DNA of 64,000 bases from JBGVSA01 sp041807905 (GCF_041807905.1 NZ_JBGVSA010000005.1:131075-195074), one strand, 5' to 3'. Shown: positions 17,472 through 25,698, counted from the first letter of the stretch. Notes: generated by a model not told the origin, from the sequence alone. Numbers and translations: made by a program.

Positions 17472-18476
17472 TCAGTGCGTCTTGAGGTAATCCTGGAGCT
17501 TGTCGTACAGACCCGGCGTCCACTCGGGGAACTTGGTGTACGTGCTCTTGGCGGCTTCGCGGAACAGGTTTCGGTCGACCTCGATCACCGTCACGCCTTC
17601 TTTCTTCATCTTCTCGATGGTGTCCTTCTCGGCTTCCAGCGTGACGCGGGTCATGAAGTCACCCGCCTGCAGGCAGGTGTCCACCAGTGCTTTCTTGACA
17701 TCGGCCGGCAGACGTTCGAAGTACTTCTGGCTGATCGTCAGGTTGGTGACGTTGTCCAGGTGGCCGGTGAGGATCAGGTACTTGGCGGGCTCGTGGTGCT
17801 TCTGCCCGTACAACACGGGGATGGGATTCTCTGCGCCATCGATGACGCCGGTGGTCAGCGCCGGGTATACCTCGGCCAGCGGCATCGGCGTCGGCGTGGC
17901 GCCCATGGCTTTCATCGCTTCGATCTGGATGCGCGCATTGGGCACGCGGATCTTCATGCCCTTGAGGTCGGCCGGCGTACGGACGGGCTTCTTGGTGACC
18001 ATATGACGCGAGCCGTACAGCCAGTTCGCCGCGATGATGTGAAAGCCCTTCTTGTCCAGTTGCTGCGACATGTCGGCGAACCATGGCGAATTCGACAGCT
18101 TGATGACGTCGGTATAGTCCTTGCCGAGATACGGTCCCATCATGATGGCGAAGTCGGGCACGTAGTCGGCGAAGAAAGCGCCGTCGGTCAGCGTGACCAT
18201 CGCAGCGCCCATCTTCATCTGCTCCATGACGTCCTTCTTCGAACCCAATTGCGAGCTCGGGTAGAGCAGCAACTCGCCTTCGCCCTTTGTCTTGTCCTTG
18301 AAGAGCCGGGCCCACTCGTGCATGGCCTTGTCGATGGGCTCACCGGGGTTGTTCTCGTACGCGACCTTGATCGTGTACTTGGGGGCGGCCTCTGCGTTGG
18401 GCATCCCGGCGATTGCCAGGGCGCCACCGATGAGACAGGCGATGATCTGCCGGCGACTGAAGAGAATGTTCTGCAT
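17472..18476 (-). CDS. dctP: TRAP transporter solute-binding protein
   Basis: 334 aa periplasmic DctP-family protein. The N-terminal signal peptide contains an RR pair (SRRQIIACLIGGALAIAG, cleavage near AEA). The core has KMGAAMVTLTDGAFFA, MKIRVPNARIQIEAMKAMGATPTPM (conserved carboxylate-binding Arg) and the VYPALTTGVIDGAENP block. Many such proteins bind uronates or aldonates. First gene of the operon. ATG 18476 has TAGGAGACG before it, and a sigma-54 promoter lies about 72 bases upstream. Confidence 0.92.
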   Translation of the reverse strand: MQNILFSRRQIIACLIGGALAIAGMPNAEAAPKYTIKVAYENNPGEPIDKAMHEWARLFKDKTKGEGELLLYPSSQLGSKKDVMEQMKMGAAMVTLTDGAFFADYVPDFAIMMGPYLGKDYTDVIKLSNSPWFADMSQQLDKKGFHIIAANWLYGSRHMVTKKPVRTPADLKGMKIRVPNARIQIEAMKAMGATPTPMPLAEVYPALTTGVIDGAENPIPVLYGQKHHEPAKYLILTGHLDNVTNLTISQKYFERLPADVKKALVDTCLQAGDFMTRVTLEAEKDTIEKMKKEGVTVIEVDRNLFREAAKSTYTKFPEWTPGLYDKLQDYLKTH

Positions 18477-18547
18477 AAACGCGTCTCCTACACATTATTT
18501 GTTTTGCATGGACTGTCGCAGAGTCTGCGACGGTTCGCAGATGCAAA

Positions 18548-18563
18548 AGCAAGACGCAGACCA
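18548..18563 (-). promoter_or_regulatory. Sigma-54 (-24/-12) promoter of the TRAP operon (candidate)
   Basis: Minus-strand TGGTCTGCGTCTTGCT keeps the invariant GG and GC dinucleotides exactly ten bases apart, plus the G and the TTGCW half of TGGCACG-N4-TTGCW. The predicted start point near 18537 would give a leader of about 60 bases before dctP. The divergent sigma-54 activator gene supports it. Confidence 0.68.
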
Positions 18564-18612
18564 CCCGGCTTTTCAGGCGCCGTGCGCGAAAATTCGTACT
18601 CTTTTGTTTCAA

Positions 18613-18636
18613 ATCTGAAATACGTGAATTTCAGAT
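18613..18636. promoter_or_regulatory. Palindromic upstream activator site between dctP and its regulator
   Basis: Perfect inverted repeat ATCTGAAAT-N6-ATTTCAGAT. It lies roughly 75-100 bases upstream of the predicted dctP start point, the usual place for a bacterial enhancer, and just before the regulator gene, where it could also give autoregulation. A further half-site GTTTCA lies at 18606-18611. Confidence 0.65.
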
Positions 18637-18668
18637 CCGTAATATGGAGCGGTCTGTGACTCTCCGAA

Positions 18669-20573
18669 ATGGCTGGCGTCGATCCCTGTGCGATCGGCAA
18701 CCGGCCGCGTCCGATCATGCAGGCCGTACCCATTCTGTTTGTGGCGCCCACCCCGACAATGGCGCAGATGGTCCGACGCGTGGCGCGTGACCTGGGCATC
18801 GAAATCGCCGTAGAGACCGCGAGGGATGAAGATTCTCTCGAGATCATTCAGCGCTATGCCGATAGCATTGAAGTGGTGGTGTCCCGCGGCGGTATCGCGC
18901 AGATCATTGCTGGCGTCGTCAGCGACGATGTCAGCGTGATCGAAGTGACGTTGTCGCTCCAGGATTTGCTGGGCATCGTCAGCAGCTTGTCTCAGCAGGG
19001 CATTTCACGCATCGGCGTGGTCAGCCGCGCGAATCTGTTCGATGGGCTGACGGGCGACTTCCGCATCGGCGCCACGACCATCGCGTTCCGTGCGTGCGCC
19101 GACGAAGCCGGCATCGCGCAAGCCATTGCAGACCTGCGCGAACAGGGTATCGAAGCGGTCATCGGCTGCCGCCAGGCGTATCACTTCGCACTCGAATGCA
19201 ACATCGCGGCGGTCTTCCTGGAAAGCAACGCCATCTCGATCCGCACGGCCCTCGAAGAGGCGTTGCGCCTGGTTCGCGCCCGCAGGCACGAAAAGCTTCA
19301 GGCGGTGCAATTGGGCGCCATCATCGACAACGTGGGCGAGGGCATCCTCGCCATCGACAACGACCGGGAGGTCCGTTTTCACAACAGCGCGGCCCGCCGC
19401 ATCTTCGCCACCCAGCCCGGATTTGATGCGATCACAAGAATGCTGGGGCAAGGCGTCGGCGAACAGATCGCCACGATCCAGGACAACAGCTACGTCGTAC
19501 GCATCATCCCGCTCGAAGTCGCGGGAGAGCGGCGGGGCGAAGTGATCACCCTGCAGGCGGTGAGCCAGATACAGGCGTCGGAAACGCGTATCCGTATCTC
19601 TGCACACCGACGCGGCCTGCGCGCCAAGGCGTCATTCGATGACATCGTCGGTTGTTCCGACGCGCTCGCGGCGACCATCCAGAAGGCGAAGACCTATGCC
19701 GCCTACGATGCGAATCTGCTCATTCACGGCGAGACCGGCACGGGCAAGGAGATCTTTGCGCAGAGCGTGCATAACCACAGCCCGCGCAGGGAAGGCCCGT
19801 TCGTGTCCGTCAATACGGCGTCGATTCCTGCGTCATTGCTCGAAAGCGAACTCTTTGGCTACGCCGAAGGCGCATTCACCGGGGCGCGCAAGGGTGGCAA
19901 GCCCGGGCTCTTTGAATTGGCGCACGGCGGTACCTTGTTCCTGGACGAAATCGGCGAGTTGGCGCCCGAGATCCAGAGTCGCCTGCTGCGCGTGCTGCAA
20001 GAAAAGGAAATCATGCGCATCGGCGACGACAAGATCGTGCCCGTCGACGTGCGCATCATCTGCGCGACACACCGTGATCTGTTCGAGCAAGTGCGCAAAG
20101 GGCTCTTTCGGGAGGACCTGTACTACCGGATCCACGTACTGAGCCTGCACCTGCCGCCATTGCGCGAGCGGCGCGACGACATCGTCCCGCTGTTCCTGCA
20201 CTTTCTGAGCGGCTTCCCGGGCGTCGATGCGAAGGGCTGTTCGCTTGAGCGCGAGGCACGCGATCTGCTGCACGGTTACGCGTGGCCGGGCAATGTCCGG
20301 CAATTGCATAACGTGGCCGAAGTGCTGGCCTACTTCAAACTGGCGCGCATCGAAGCCCGGCATATCGTCGAAGTGCTGGACCAGCAGTCGGGCGCGCTCG
20401 GGCCTGATTCCCGGCTGACCATCCCTGACACCGGCACGCTCAAGCAAATGGAAGGGCATATCATTCGTGGATTGCTGGCCCGCCATTCTCAAGACGAGGT
20501 GTGCCGGCGTCTGGGGGTCAGCCGCGTGACCTTGTGGCGCAAACTCAAGGCGCAGGCGGACGCAGACGCATGA
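18669..20573 (+). CDS. Sigma-54-dependent activator with PrpR-type sensor domain
   Basis: 634 aa. Domains in order: PrpR_N effector domain (about residues 20-195), a PAS-like domain (about 212-300; IIDNVGEGILAIDNDREV), the AAA+ domain (about 320-550) with Walker A GETGTGKE, the sigma-54 contact loop GAFTGA and Walker B GGTLFLDEIGEL, then a Fis-type helix-turn-helix at the end (DEVCRRLGVSRVTLWRKL). All parts needed for activation are present. ATG 18669 or ATG 18717 may be the start; neither has a clear ribosome site. It is divergent from dctP and surely the best candidate for its activator. Confidence 0.92.
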   Translation: MAGVDPCAIGNRPRPIMQAVPILFVAPTPTMAQMVRRVARDLGIEIAVETARDEDSLEIIQRYADSIEVVVSRGGIAQIIAGVVSDDVSVIEVTLSLQDLLGIVSSLSQQGISRIGVVSRANLFDGLTGDFRIGATTIAFRACADEAGIAQAIADLREQGIEAVIGCRQAYHFALECNIAAVFLESNAISIRTALEEALRLVRARRHEKLQAVQLGAIIDNVGEGILAIDNDREVRFHNSAARRIFATQPGFDAITRMLGQGVGEQIATIQDNSYVVRIIPLEVAGERRGEVITLQAVSQIQASETRIRISAHRRGLRAKASFDDIVGCSDALAATIQKAKTYAAYDANLLIHGETGTGKEIFAQSVHNHSPRREGPFVSVNTASIPASLLESELFGYAEGAFTGARKGGKPGLFELAHGGTLFLDEIGELAPEIQSRLLRVLQEKEIMRIGDDKIVPVDVRIICATHRDLFEQVRKGLFREDLYYRIHVLSLHLPPLRERRDDIVPLFLHFLSGFPGVDAKGCSLEREARDLLHGYAWPGNVRQLHNVAEVLAYFKLARIEARHIVEVLDQQSGALGPDSRLTIPDTGTLKQMEGHIIRGLLARHSQDEVCRRLGVSRVTLWRKLKAQADADA

Positions 20574-20588
20574 ATCGGCGCGGCGTCT

Positions 20589-20599
20589 CTGAATTTCAG
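20589..20599. promoter_or_regulatory. Second copy of the activator-site half element
   Basis: CTGAATTTCAG, in the spacer between the regulator gene and the reductase gene. The ten bases TGAATTTCAG are identical to 18625-18634 in the perfect palindrome upstream. It may place the reductase gene under the same regulator. No -24/-12 promoter was seen here. Confidence 0.4.
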
Positions 20600-20709
20600 T
20601 TGTCTGAGCTTCGTCAGAATTATTACCTTCCAATAAGCCACATTCGCAGCAGTCAGATGGGCATGGAAAGACCTGTTATCAACGCAGAACGAACAGAGGA
20701 GACAGAGCT

Positions 20710-21633
20710 ATGAAAATTGCGGTAGTAGGTGCGGGCGGTGTCGGCGGTTACTTCGGTGCCCGACTCGCTAAGGCTGGCTGTGACGTCACGTTCGTGGCGC
20801 GTGGTGCGCATCTGGCGGCCATGCGCGACAAAGGGTTGCGCATCCTGAGCGAGGGCGGTGACATCCATCTGGATTCACCCAAGCTGGTCGAACGCCCTGA
20901 ACAGCTATCGCCAGTCGACCTCGTCATCGTTGCCGTCAAGCTGTGGGACACCGAGCAAGTGGCCGCGTCGCTCCGTTCGGTCGCAGAGCAGGGCGCAGCC
21001 GTCATCTCGTTCCAGAATGGCGTGGCAAAGGACGAAATTCTCGCCAAACACCTGCCGGCCGAATCCATCCTCGGTGGATCGAGCTTTATTTCCGCGTTCA
21101 TCGAATCCCCCGGCGTCGTCCGCCACGTCGGTGCGCTCCAGCGACTCGTATTCGGCGAGTACAACGGGCAGCGTTCCGCGCGCGTGGAAGACTTTCTCGA
21201 TGCCTGCCAGCGTGCTGGCATCAACGCTGAAATCCACGACGACGTACGTCGGCAGGTGTGGGAGAAGTTCGTCTTCCTCGTGGGGCTCTCCGGCGCCACC
21301 TCGGCCATCCGCCAGACCATCGGACCAGTGCGCGAGAACCCGCGCAGCCGCGCTTTCCTCCACGATCTCATGCGCGAAACGGTCGCCGTCGGCCGGGCGC
21401 GCGGCATCAATCTGGCAGAGAACTACGCCGACGACCGTCTGGCTTTCTGCGATACATTGCCAGCCGGCATGACCTCGTCCATGCACAACGATCTCGAGCG
21501 CGGCAACCGCCTCGAAGTCGCATGGCTGTCGGGCGGGGTCGCCGACTACGGCCGCGAACTCGGCGTGCAGACGCCTCGCAACCAGGCCGTTGCCGATATC
21601 CTGGCGATCTACGCCCAAGGCACCAGACGCTGA
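20710..21633 (+). CDS. 2-dehydropantoate 2-reductase family protein
   Basis: 307 aa NADP-dependent oxidoreductase of the ApbA/PanE family. N-terminal GAGGVGGYFGARLAKAG fold, VAVKLWDTE and SFQNGVAKDE lie in the nucleotide and active-site regions. The C-terminal domain has the conserved lysine region VWEKFVFLVGLSG and ends with the SSMHNDLERGN-like block. It follows the activator gene by 136 bases. PanE paralogues outside pantothenate genes often reduce other 2-oxo acids, which would fit this locus. True ketopantoate reductase is possible. Confidence 0.82.
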   Translation: MKIAVVGAGGVGGYFGARLAKAGCDVTFVARGAHLAAMRDKGLRILSEGGDIHLDSPKLVERPEQLSPVDLVIVAVKLWDTEQVAASLRSVAEQGAAVISFQNGVAKDEILAKHLPAESILGGSSFISAFIESPGVVRHVGALQRLVFGEYNGQRSARVEDFLDACQRAGINAEIHDDVRRQVWEKFVFLVGLSGATSAIRQTIGPVRENPRSRAFLHDLMRETVAVGRARGINLAENYADDRLAFCDTLPAGMTSSMHNDLERGNRLEVAWLSGGVADYGRELGVQTPRNQAVADILAIYAQGTRR

Positions 21634-21642
21634 TCCACCTTC

Positions 21643-21663
21643 CCGGCGCGCAAGCCGCGCCGG
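21643..21663. terminator. Hairpin between convergent genes (weak terminator)
   Basis: CCGGCGCG-CAAGC-CGCGCCGG, perfect eight-base arms in the 71-base gap between convergent genes. It is only followed by a pyrimidine-rich stretch, not a T-run. Confidence 0.45.
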
Positions 21664-21704
21664 CCCCGTCTTCTCCGCGCCAATGCCCTCTTCAGTCTAT
21701 TCAC

Positions 21705-22793
21705 CTAGATCGGGCGTGGAGAGTCTTCCTCCAGCCCCAGACGCCGCACTACCGCCTTGCGGCTCAGATGCCATGCGAGTAGATGCGGAGGCATGCGCAG
21801 CCAGTGGCCGCGGATGTAGAGCAGCCAGCGCGCGAGCGGCGTGAAGGCGTCGTTGGCCAGCATGTGGTTCGGCCGCAGGGCGCGAATGTACAGGGCGTCC
21901 ATCAATCCTGCGTAACCTGGGGCCGCGTCGCTGGCGCGCTGCAGTGCGGTGGTCGGTATCGGGCTGGCGAGAATGCGCTGGCACAGATGCAGCGCGTAAT
22001 AGAGCGGGCGTTGCAGGTGCAGCGCGGCGGCTCGGGTCTGCAATGCGGCCCAGAAATCCGGCGAGTCGAAATGCCGCAGCAGGCGATCGAGATCTGAAAG
22101 ATCCCTCAGGCCGTTGTCCAGTTCGCCTTCGTGGAAGAGATGGCAGGCGCTGTGCAGCACCATGTCGGCTGGGGCCAGCACGCGGATGTCGGCACCCTCG
22201 ACCGCAACCGGACGCGCCGCCGCGAGCAAAAGCGATGCATCGGGCGGTCGATGGGCGGTGGCGGGCAGGATGTTGTGGTGGACGTCGAGCACCGTCATCC
22301 GCCGCGTATGGGCCAGCGGGGGCAACTCGTGCATCCAGCGGCGGTAGTACTTCTGGTCGTAGGCCGACAGGTGCGAACTGATCCAGCCATGCCGCAGCAA
22401 TGCGGTCTCTGCGCGCATGAGTGAGTCGCGCGGCACGAGCAGGTCGATGTCGCCGAACAGTCGTCCGGCCGCGCAGGGCAGGTCGGCCAGCGCGTAGGCG
22501 GCGCCCTTGAGCAATACCAGCGGCTCGCCGGCTTCAGCCAGCGCCCGGGCAACGCGCAGCGATTCGGCGCGGACTTCGAGCCGCTGGCGTGCGGCAAGGA
22601 TCAATGCGCTTTGCAGATGCCGCCGGGGCGCTGCGGGCACATCGTCGAGCCAGCCGGCGCGTGCAAGGTCGTCCGCAAGCCGTGCCAGAACGTTGGCCAT
22701 GCGCGCCTGGCGAATCAGGATGTCCCAATCACGGAGATCGAGTGCCCTCACGCCGCGCAGGTCGCGCAGGGCTGGCGTGACGAGATCGATCAT
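21705..22793 (-). CDS. Nucleotidyltransferase-like protein of the HprK-related cassette
   Basis: 362 aa. It belongs to the putative nucleotidyltransferase family found with HprK-like kinases (NTP_transf_5 type). The catalytic block is LLKGAAYALADL then GRLFGDIDLLVPRDSL, with the DxD of nucleotidyltransferases. A later histidine-rich segment is VLDVHHNILP. ATG 22793 overlaps the kinase stop (ATGA), so translation is coupled. The open frame extends 26 codons further into the kinase gene, without a family match. The target is unknown. In lasso-peptide clusters similar proteins sit beside peptide kinases. Confidence 0.8.
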   Translation of the reverse strand: MIDLVTPALRDLRGVRALDLRDWDILIRQARMANVLARLADDLARAGWLDDVPAAPRRHLQSALILAARQRLEVRAESLRVARALAEAGEPLVLLKGAAYALADLPCAAGRLFGDIDLLVPRDSLMRAETALLRHGWISSHLSAYDQKYYRRWMHELPPLAHTRRMTVLDVHHNILPATAHRPPDASLLLAAARPVAVEGADIRVLAPADMVLHSACHLFHEGELDNGLRDLSDLDRLLRHFDSPDFWAALQTRAAALHLQRPLYYALHLCQRILASPIPTTALQRASDAAPGYAGLMDALYIRALRPNHMLANDAFTPLARWLLYIRGHWLRMPPHLLAWHLSRKAVVRRLGLEEDSPRPI

Positions 22794-23710
22794 CGCGCTT
22801 TCTCCGCCAGCCGATCGAAGGCTGTGATGGCATCGTCCAGGCGGTCGTAAGTGAAGGACATCGATTCGCAATCGTCGATGACGCCCGCGAGGGTGGTGAA
22901 GCCTTGCTCCCCCAGCACGCTGTAGTTGAACGCGTTGTCCGCCAGTTCGATGAAAGCCTCGGCTTTCGGGCGCGCGACCAGTTGGGGCGTACTGCCGGCT
23001 TGCCAGCGCGGAAAGATGATCCAGCGTGGGCGGGCCCGTTCATTGACGCGCGCGACACTGTCTTGCGGCGGGCGCAAGTGCCCGACCGTCCCTTTGGTCG
23101 TGTCGTGGGTCAGCGGGCCGAACCGGGCATCCGGGGCGAAATCGGAAATCAATCCGATCGACTGGTTCTTGAGGTTGATCGGGCGCGCCAGTGCCTGGAT
23201 GGCGTTGTCCGCCGGGTCGATCAAGGTCAGCTCATCCGAGCATAGGCGCCAGCCGCGTTGGACGAGCGCTGCACACAAGGTGCTCTTGCCCGAGCCGGGC
23301 GGGGCGGGGAGGATCGCCACCCGTCCATTGCGTTCGACGGCCGCCGCATGAATGATCAGATACTGATGGCAGGTTTGCGCCACACACCAGTTCAGCCCCC
23401 ATTCGAGCAATGCATAGGCCTGTGGCAGCGGCAGCGGCGCGAACGGCTGGGCGCCATCGAAGAGAAACTCGGCCTGCGCCCGCCAATGGCCACGCAGGCC
23501 GGGGGCGCGTCGCACACCGACGTGAAAGTCGGCAAAGCCGTCATCTTCAGGCACCGGGTGATGGGCGTAGAGCGTGCGGATGGTCCGCGCCACTTCCGGC
23601 AAGCGGCTGGTGATCCGTTGCACGATCGGGCCCGTACGCAACAGCAGGCCCTGGCCAGCCAATTGCGCAGCGATATCCGCAGCGGGGAGAGCACCGATCG
23701 TCGGGATCAA
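22790..23710 (-). CDS. HprK-related kinase (HprK-rel-A type)
   Basis: 306 aa. It resembles the C-terminal kinase domain of HPr kinase. The block HAAAVERNGRVAILPAPP precedes the Walker A PGSGKSTL, and SDELTLID corresponds to the HprK catalytic aspartate region. The N-terminal 110 residues are specific to this family. No HPr or PTS gene is near, so ordinary HPr phosphorylation is unlikely. It starts at TTG 23710, overlapping the stop of the PqqD-like gene (TTGA), and its end overlaps the nucleotidyltransferase start. It probably phosphorylates a peptide or protein substrate. Confidence 0.82.
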   Translation of the reverse strand: MIPTIGALPAADIAAQLAGQGLLLRTGPIVQRITSRLPEVARTIRTLYAHHPVPEDDGFADFHVGVRRAPGLRGHWRAQAEFLFDGAQPFAPLPLPQAYALLEWGLNWCVAQTCHQYLIIHAAAVERNGRVAILPAPPGSGKSTLCAALVQRGWRLCSDELTLIDPADNAIQALARPINLKNQSIGLISDFAPDARFGPLTHDTTKGTVGHLRPPQDSVARVNERARPRWIIFPRWQAGSTPQLVARPKAEAFIELADNAFNYSVLGEQGFTTLAGVIDDCESMSFTYDRLDDAITAFDRLAEKAR

Positions 23711-23946
23711 ATCAGTTCGAGCTGCCGAAGTCTGCTGAAGGCCTCTTGTACCGCTTCTCGCAGGGGCGCGTCGACGGTTTGTTGGAGCAGGGTGGCGATT
23801 GCGTCACAGGCACTCGCAGGATCGGAGCGCTGCTCAGCGGGGAGCTGGAAGAGTTCGGCGGCCAACGGGTCGAGCGCGTGTGTGTCGCCGGTCTGACGAT
23901 CGTACACAACGGCGCCGTCTGCCCAGTCGTGCTGCAACCAGCGCAT
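23707..23946 (-). CDS. Small PqqD-related protein (HPr-rel-A associated)
   Basis: 79 aa. The sequence WADGAVVYDRQTGDTHALDP followed by LAAELFQLL-like helix and a C-terminal helix pair matches the PqqD/RRE-like winged fold that delivers peptide substrates to modifying enzymes. It starts 6 bases after the exported-protein gene and overlaps the kinase start. This order (exported protein, PqqD-like, kinase, nucleotidyltransferase) suggests that it presents a substrate to the kinase. Confidence 0.75.
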   Translation of the reverse strand: MRWLQHDWADGAVVYDRQTGDTHALDPLAAELFQLPAEQRSDPASACDAIATLLQQTVDAPLREAVQEAFSRLRQLELI

Positions 23947-23952
23947 CGGATA

Positions 23953-24558
23953 TCAGCCCAATGCGTCAGGGACGATGCCCGTGCTGCTGAAGTACGCCAG
24001 CATGTCGCTGGCACGCCAGAGCGGGCCACCGGCAAAGGGTTGATAGGTCCCGTTCTTGTTGGCGTATTCATTCCAGACGTTGCGCAGGTCGTTCTCGGTC
24101 ATCGCCTTGGGGCTGACCAGTCCCGCGCGGATGTTGAACAGCGCAGCCACGAAGCACTGGGCGATGCGCTGGCTCTGGTTCGGGCTGCTCTGGTTGAGCA
24201 CGTCGTTGATCGACTTGCTGCCGAAGTTGCTGCCGCTGTAGCTGCCGCGCGCAAAGACCGTCGAGAAAGGCGTGTCCTTGGTCTTGATCGGGCAGTTGCT
24301 GGAGGTCTTGTAGTACGTGATCTTGCGTCCATTGCAGGTCTGCAGTTGCGTGCCGGGCCGGCTGAGATTGCCGGACATGGTGCGCGACATCGACTGGCAG
24401 ATGATGGTCTGGCTCGTGGCCAGCACCGGACGGCTTGCCAGCGTCAACACCACCACCGGGGCGCCGGCGATACCGCCACGCAGCAGGCGACGACGTGCTT
24501 CGCTTACGCGTTCTGCGTCGGGGGCCGGGGCGCTGGCTTCGTGCTTTTGCTCGGTCAT
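23953..24558 (-). CDS. Exported four-cysteine protein with Tat-like signal
   Basis: 201 aa from ATG 24558. An acidic, alanine-rich N-terminus is followed by RRRLLRGG and a hydrophobic stretch (IAGAPVVVLTLA) with cleavage near VLA; this looks like a Tat signal. The mature part is rich in Ser, Asn and Thr, has four cysteines (in IICQ, QTCNG, SNCPI, AQCFV) and no domain that I recognise. A TTG at 24591 could also start it; neither has a strong ribosome site. It is the first gene of the cassette and a likely substrate of the kinase or nucleotidyltransferase, but that is only inferred. Confidence 0.7.
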   Translation of the reverse strand: MTEQKHEASAPAPDAERVSEARRRLLRGGIAGAPVVVLTLASRPVLATSQTIICQSMSRTMSGNLSRPGTQLQTCNGRKITYYKTSSNCPIKTKDTPFSTVFARGSYSGSNFGSKSINDVLNQSSPNQSQRIAQCFVAALFNIRAGLVSPKAMTENDLRNVWNEYANKNGTYQPFAGGPLWRASDMLAYFSSTGIVPDALG

Positions 24559-24798
24559 GGTCGTGTGGATTCGCTGTCGTCCTGGAGCCAATGCGGCTCT
24601 GCTCTATTGTGGGCGAGGCACGCTGTCGACGATGTGAATTACGCACGTTTGTGCGCACTCGCCGCCTCGCATCCCTAAAAGCAATTAGGGTGCCTGTTTG
24701 GATGTTGCGGAAAATGCGCTGTTTTTCAGTGGGTTACAGAGGAGGTGTCGCCGCACGGATGGCCACTGTCAAATCCGTCGACGCTTGCCACGGCAGCC

Positions 24799-25698
24799 TT
24801 ATCGAGCCAGTTCCGTCGCCAGTCGGGAGGCCATCCGCTCGGCTTGTGCGAGGTAGCCACGGCCGAAGAGATTCAGGTGATTGAGCACGTGGTACAAGTT
24901 GTAGAGCCCCTTGCGGACCTCGTAGCCCTCGTGCAGCGGCCAGCTTTGCCGGTAGGCCACATAGAAGCTCATTGGAAAGCCGCCGAAGAGTTCGGTCATT
25001 GCCAGGTCGGCTTCGCGGTCACCGATATAAGCGGCCGGATCGAACAAGGCCGGCGTGCCGTCCTCGAGCATGCCGATATTGCCGGACCACAGGTCGCCGT
25101 GCAGCAGGCTCGGTGCCGGCTGGTAGTCCAGAAACAGGGCGGCGGCGCGTTCGCACAGGCGCTCGCCATCGCGCTGCAAGGCGCCGTGGTAACCGTTTGC
25201 CGCTGCCCGCGCCAGTTGCGGCGCCAGGCGCTCCAGCGTAAAGAATCGCGGCCAGTTGTCGTGCCTGTTGTTGGGTTGCGGCGTGGTGCCGATGAAGTTG
25301 GGGTATGGCCAGCCGAAGTGCGTTTCAGTGGGCAGTCGGTGGAGCGCCGCCAGCGCGTGGCCGGCACGCTCGCCTTCGGCGTCGCCACGCAGCGGCCGCA
25401 GATCGAGCCATTCAAGCACCAGTACGGCGTCATCGCCGACAGCCTCGCAGCCCAGCACACGCGGCACGCGGAATGCCTCGCATGCGGCCAGCGCGGCAAG
25501 GTCGCGCGCTTCCGCCTCGAACATGGCGAGATCCGCCCCCGGTCGCAACTTGACGAAAGCGTCAGCGGCGGCACCCCGCGCGCGCAGCGCCGTGTTGATG
25601 TCGCCACCGGCAACCGGCTCGATCGACGACAGCCCGAAACGCCCGCCGATGGCATCGCTCGCCATGCGTTCGACGGCGGCGGAAAGTGCAGCATTCAT
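24799..25698 (-). CDS. Fructosamine kinase family protein
   Basis: 299 aa, the usual FN3K length. FN3K enzymes phosphorylate sugars bound to protein amines so that they fall off. The P-loop-like VAGGDINTALR, the ion-pair lysine in FVKLRPG, HTFGWP-like HFGWPYPNFIG and the kinase core LLHGDLWSGN...DPAAYIGDREADLAM are all present. ATG 25698 overlaps the stop of the Ser/Thr kinase gene (ATGA), so the two are translationally coupled. The longer open frame is an antisense-like extension inside the kinase gene. Confidence 0.9.
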   Translation of the reverse strand: MNAALSAAVERMASDAIGGRFGLSSIEPVAGGDINTALRARGAAADAFVKLRPGADLAMFEAEARDLAALAACEAFRVPRVLGCEAVGDDAVLVLEWLDLRPLRGDAEGERAGHALAALHRLPTETHFGWPYPNFIGTTPQPNNRHDNWPRFFTLERLAPQLARAAANGYHGALQRDGERLCERAAALFLDYQPAPSLLHGDLWSGNIGMLEDGTPALFDPAAYIGDREADLAMTELFGGFPMSFYVAYRQSWPLHEGYEVRKGLYNLYHVLNHLNLFGRGYLAQAERMASRLATELAR

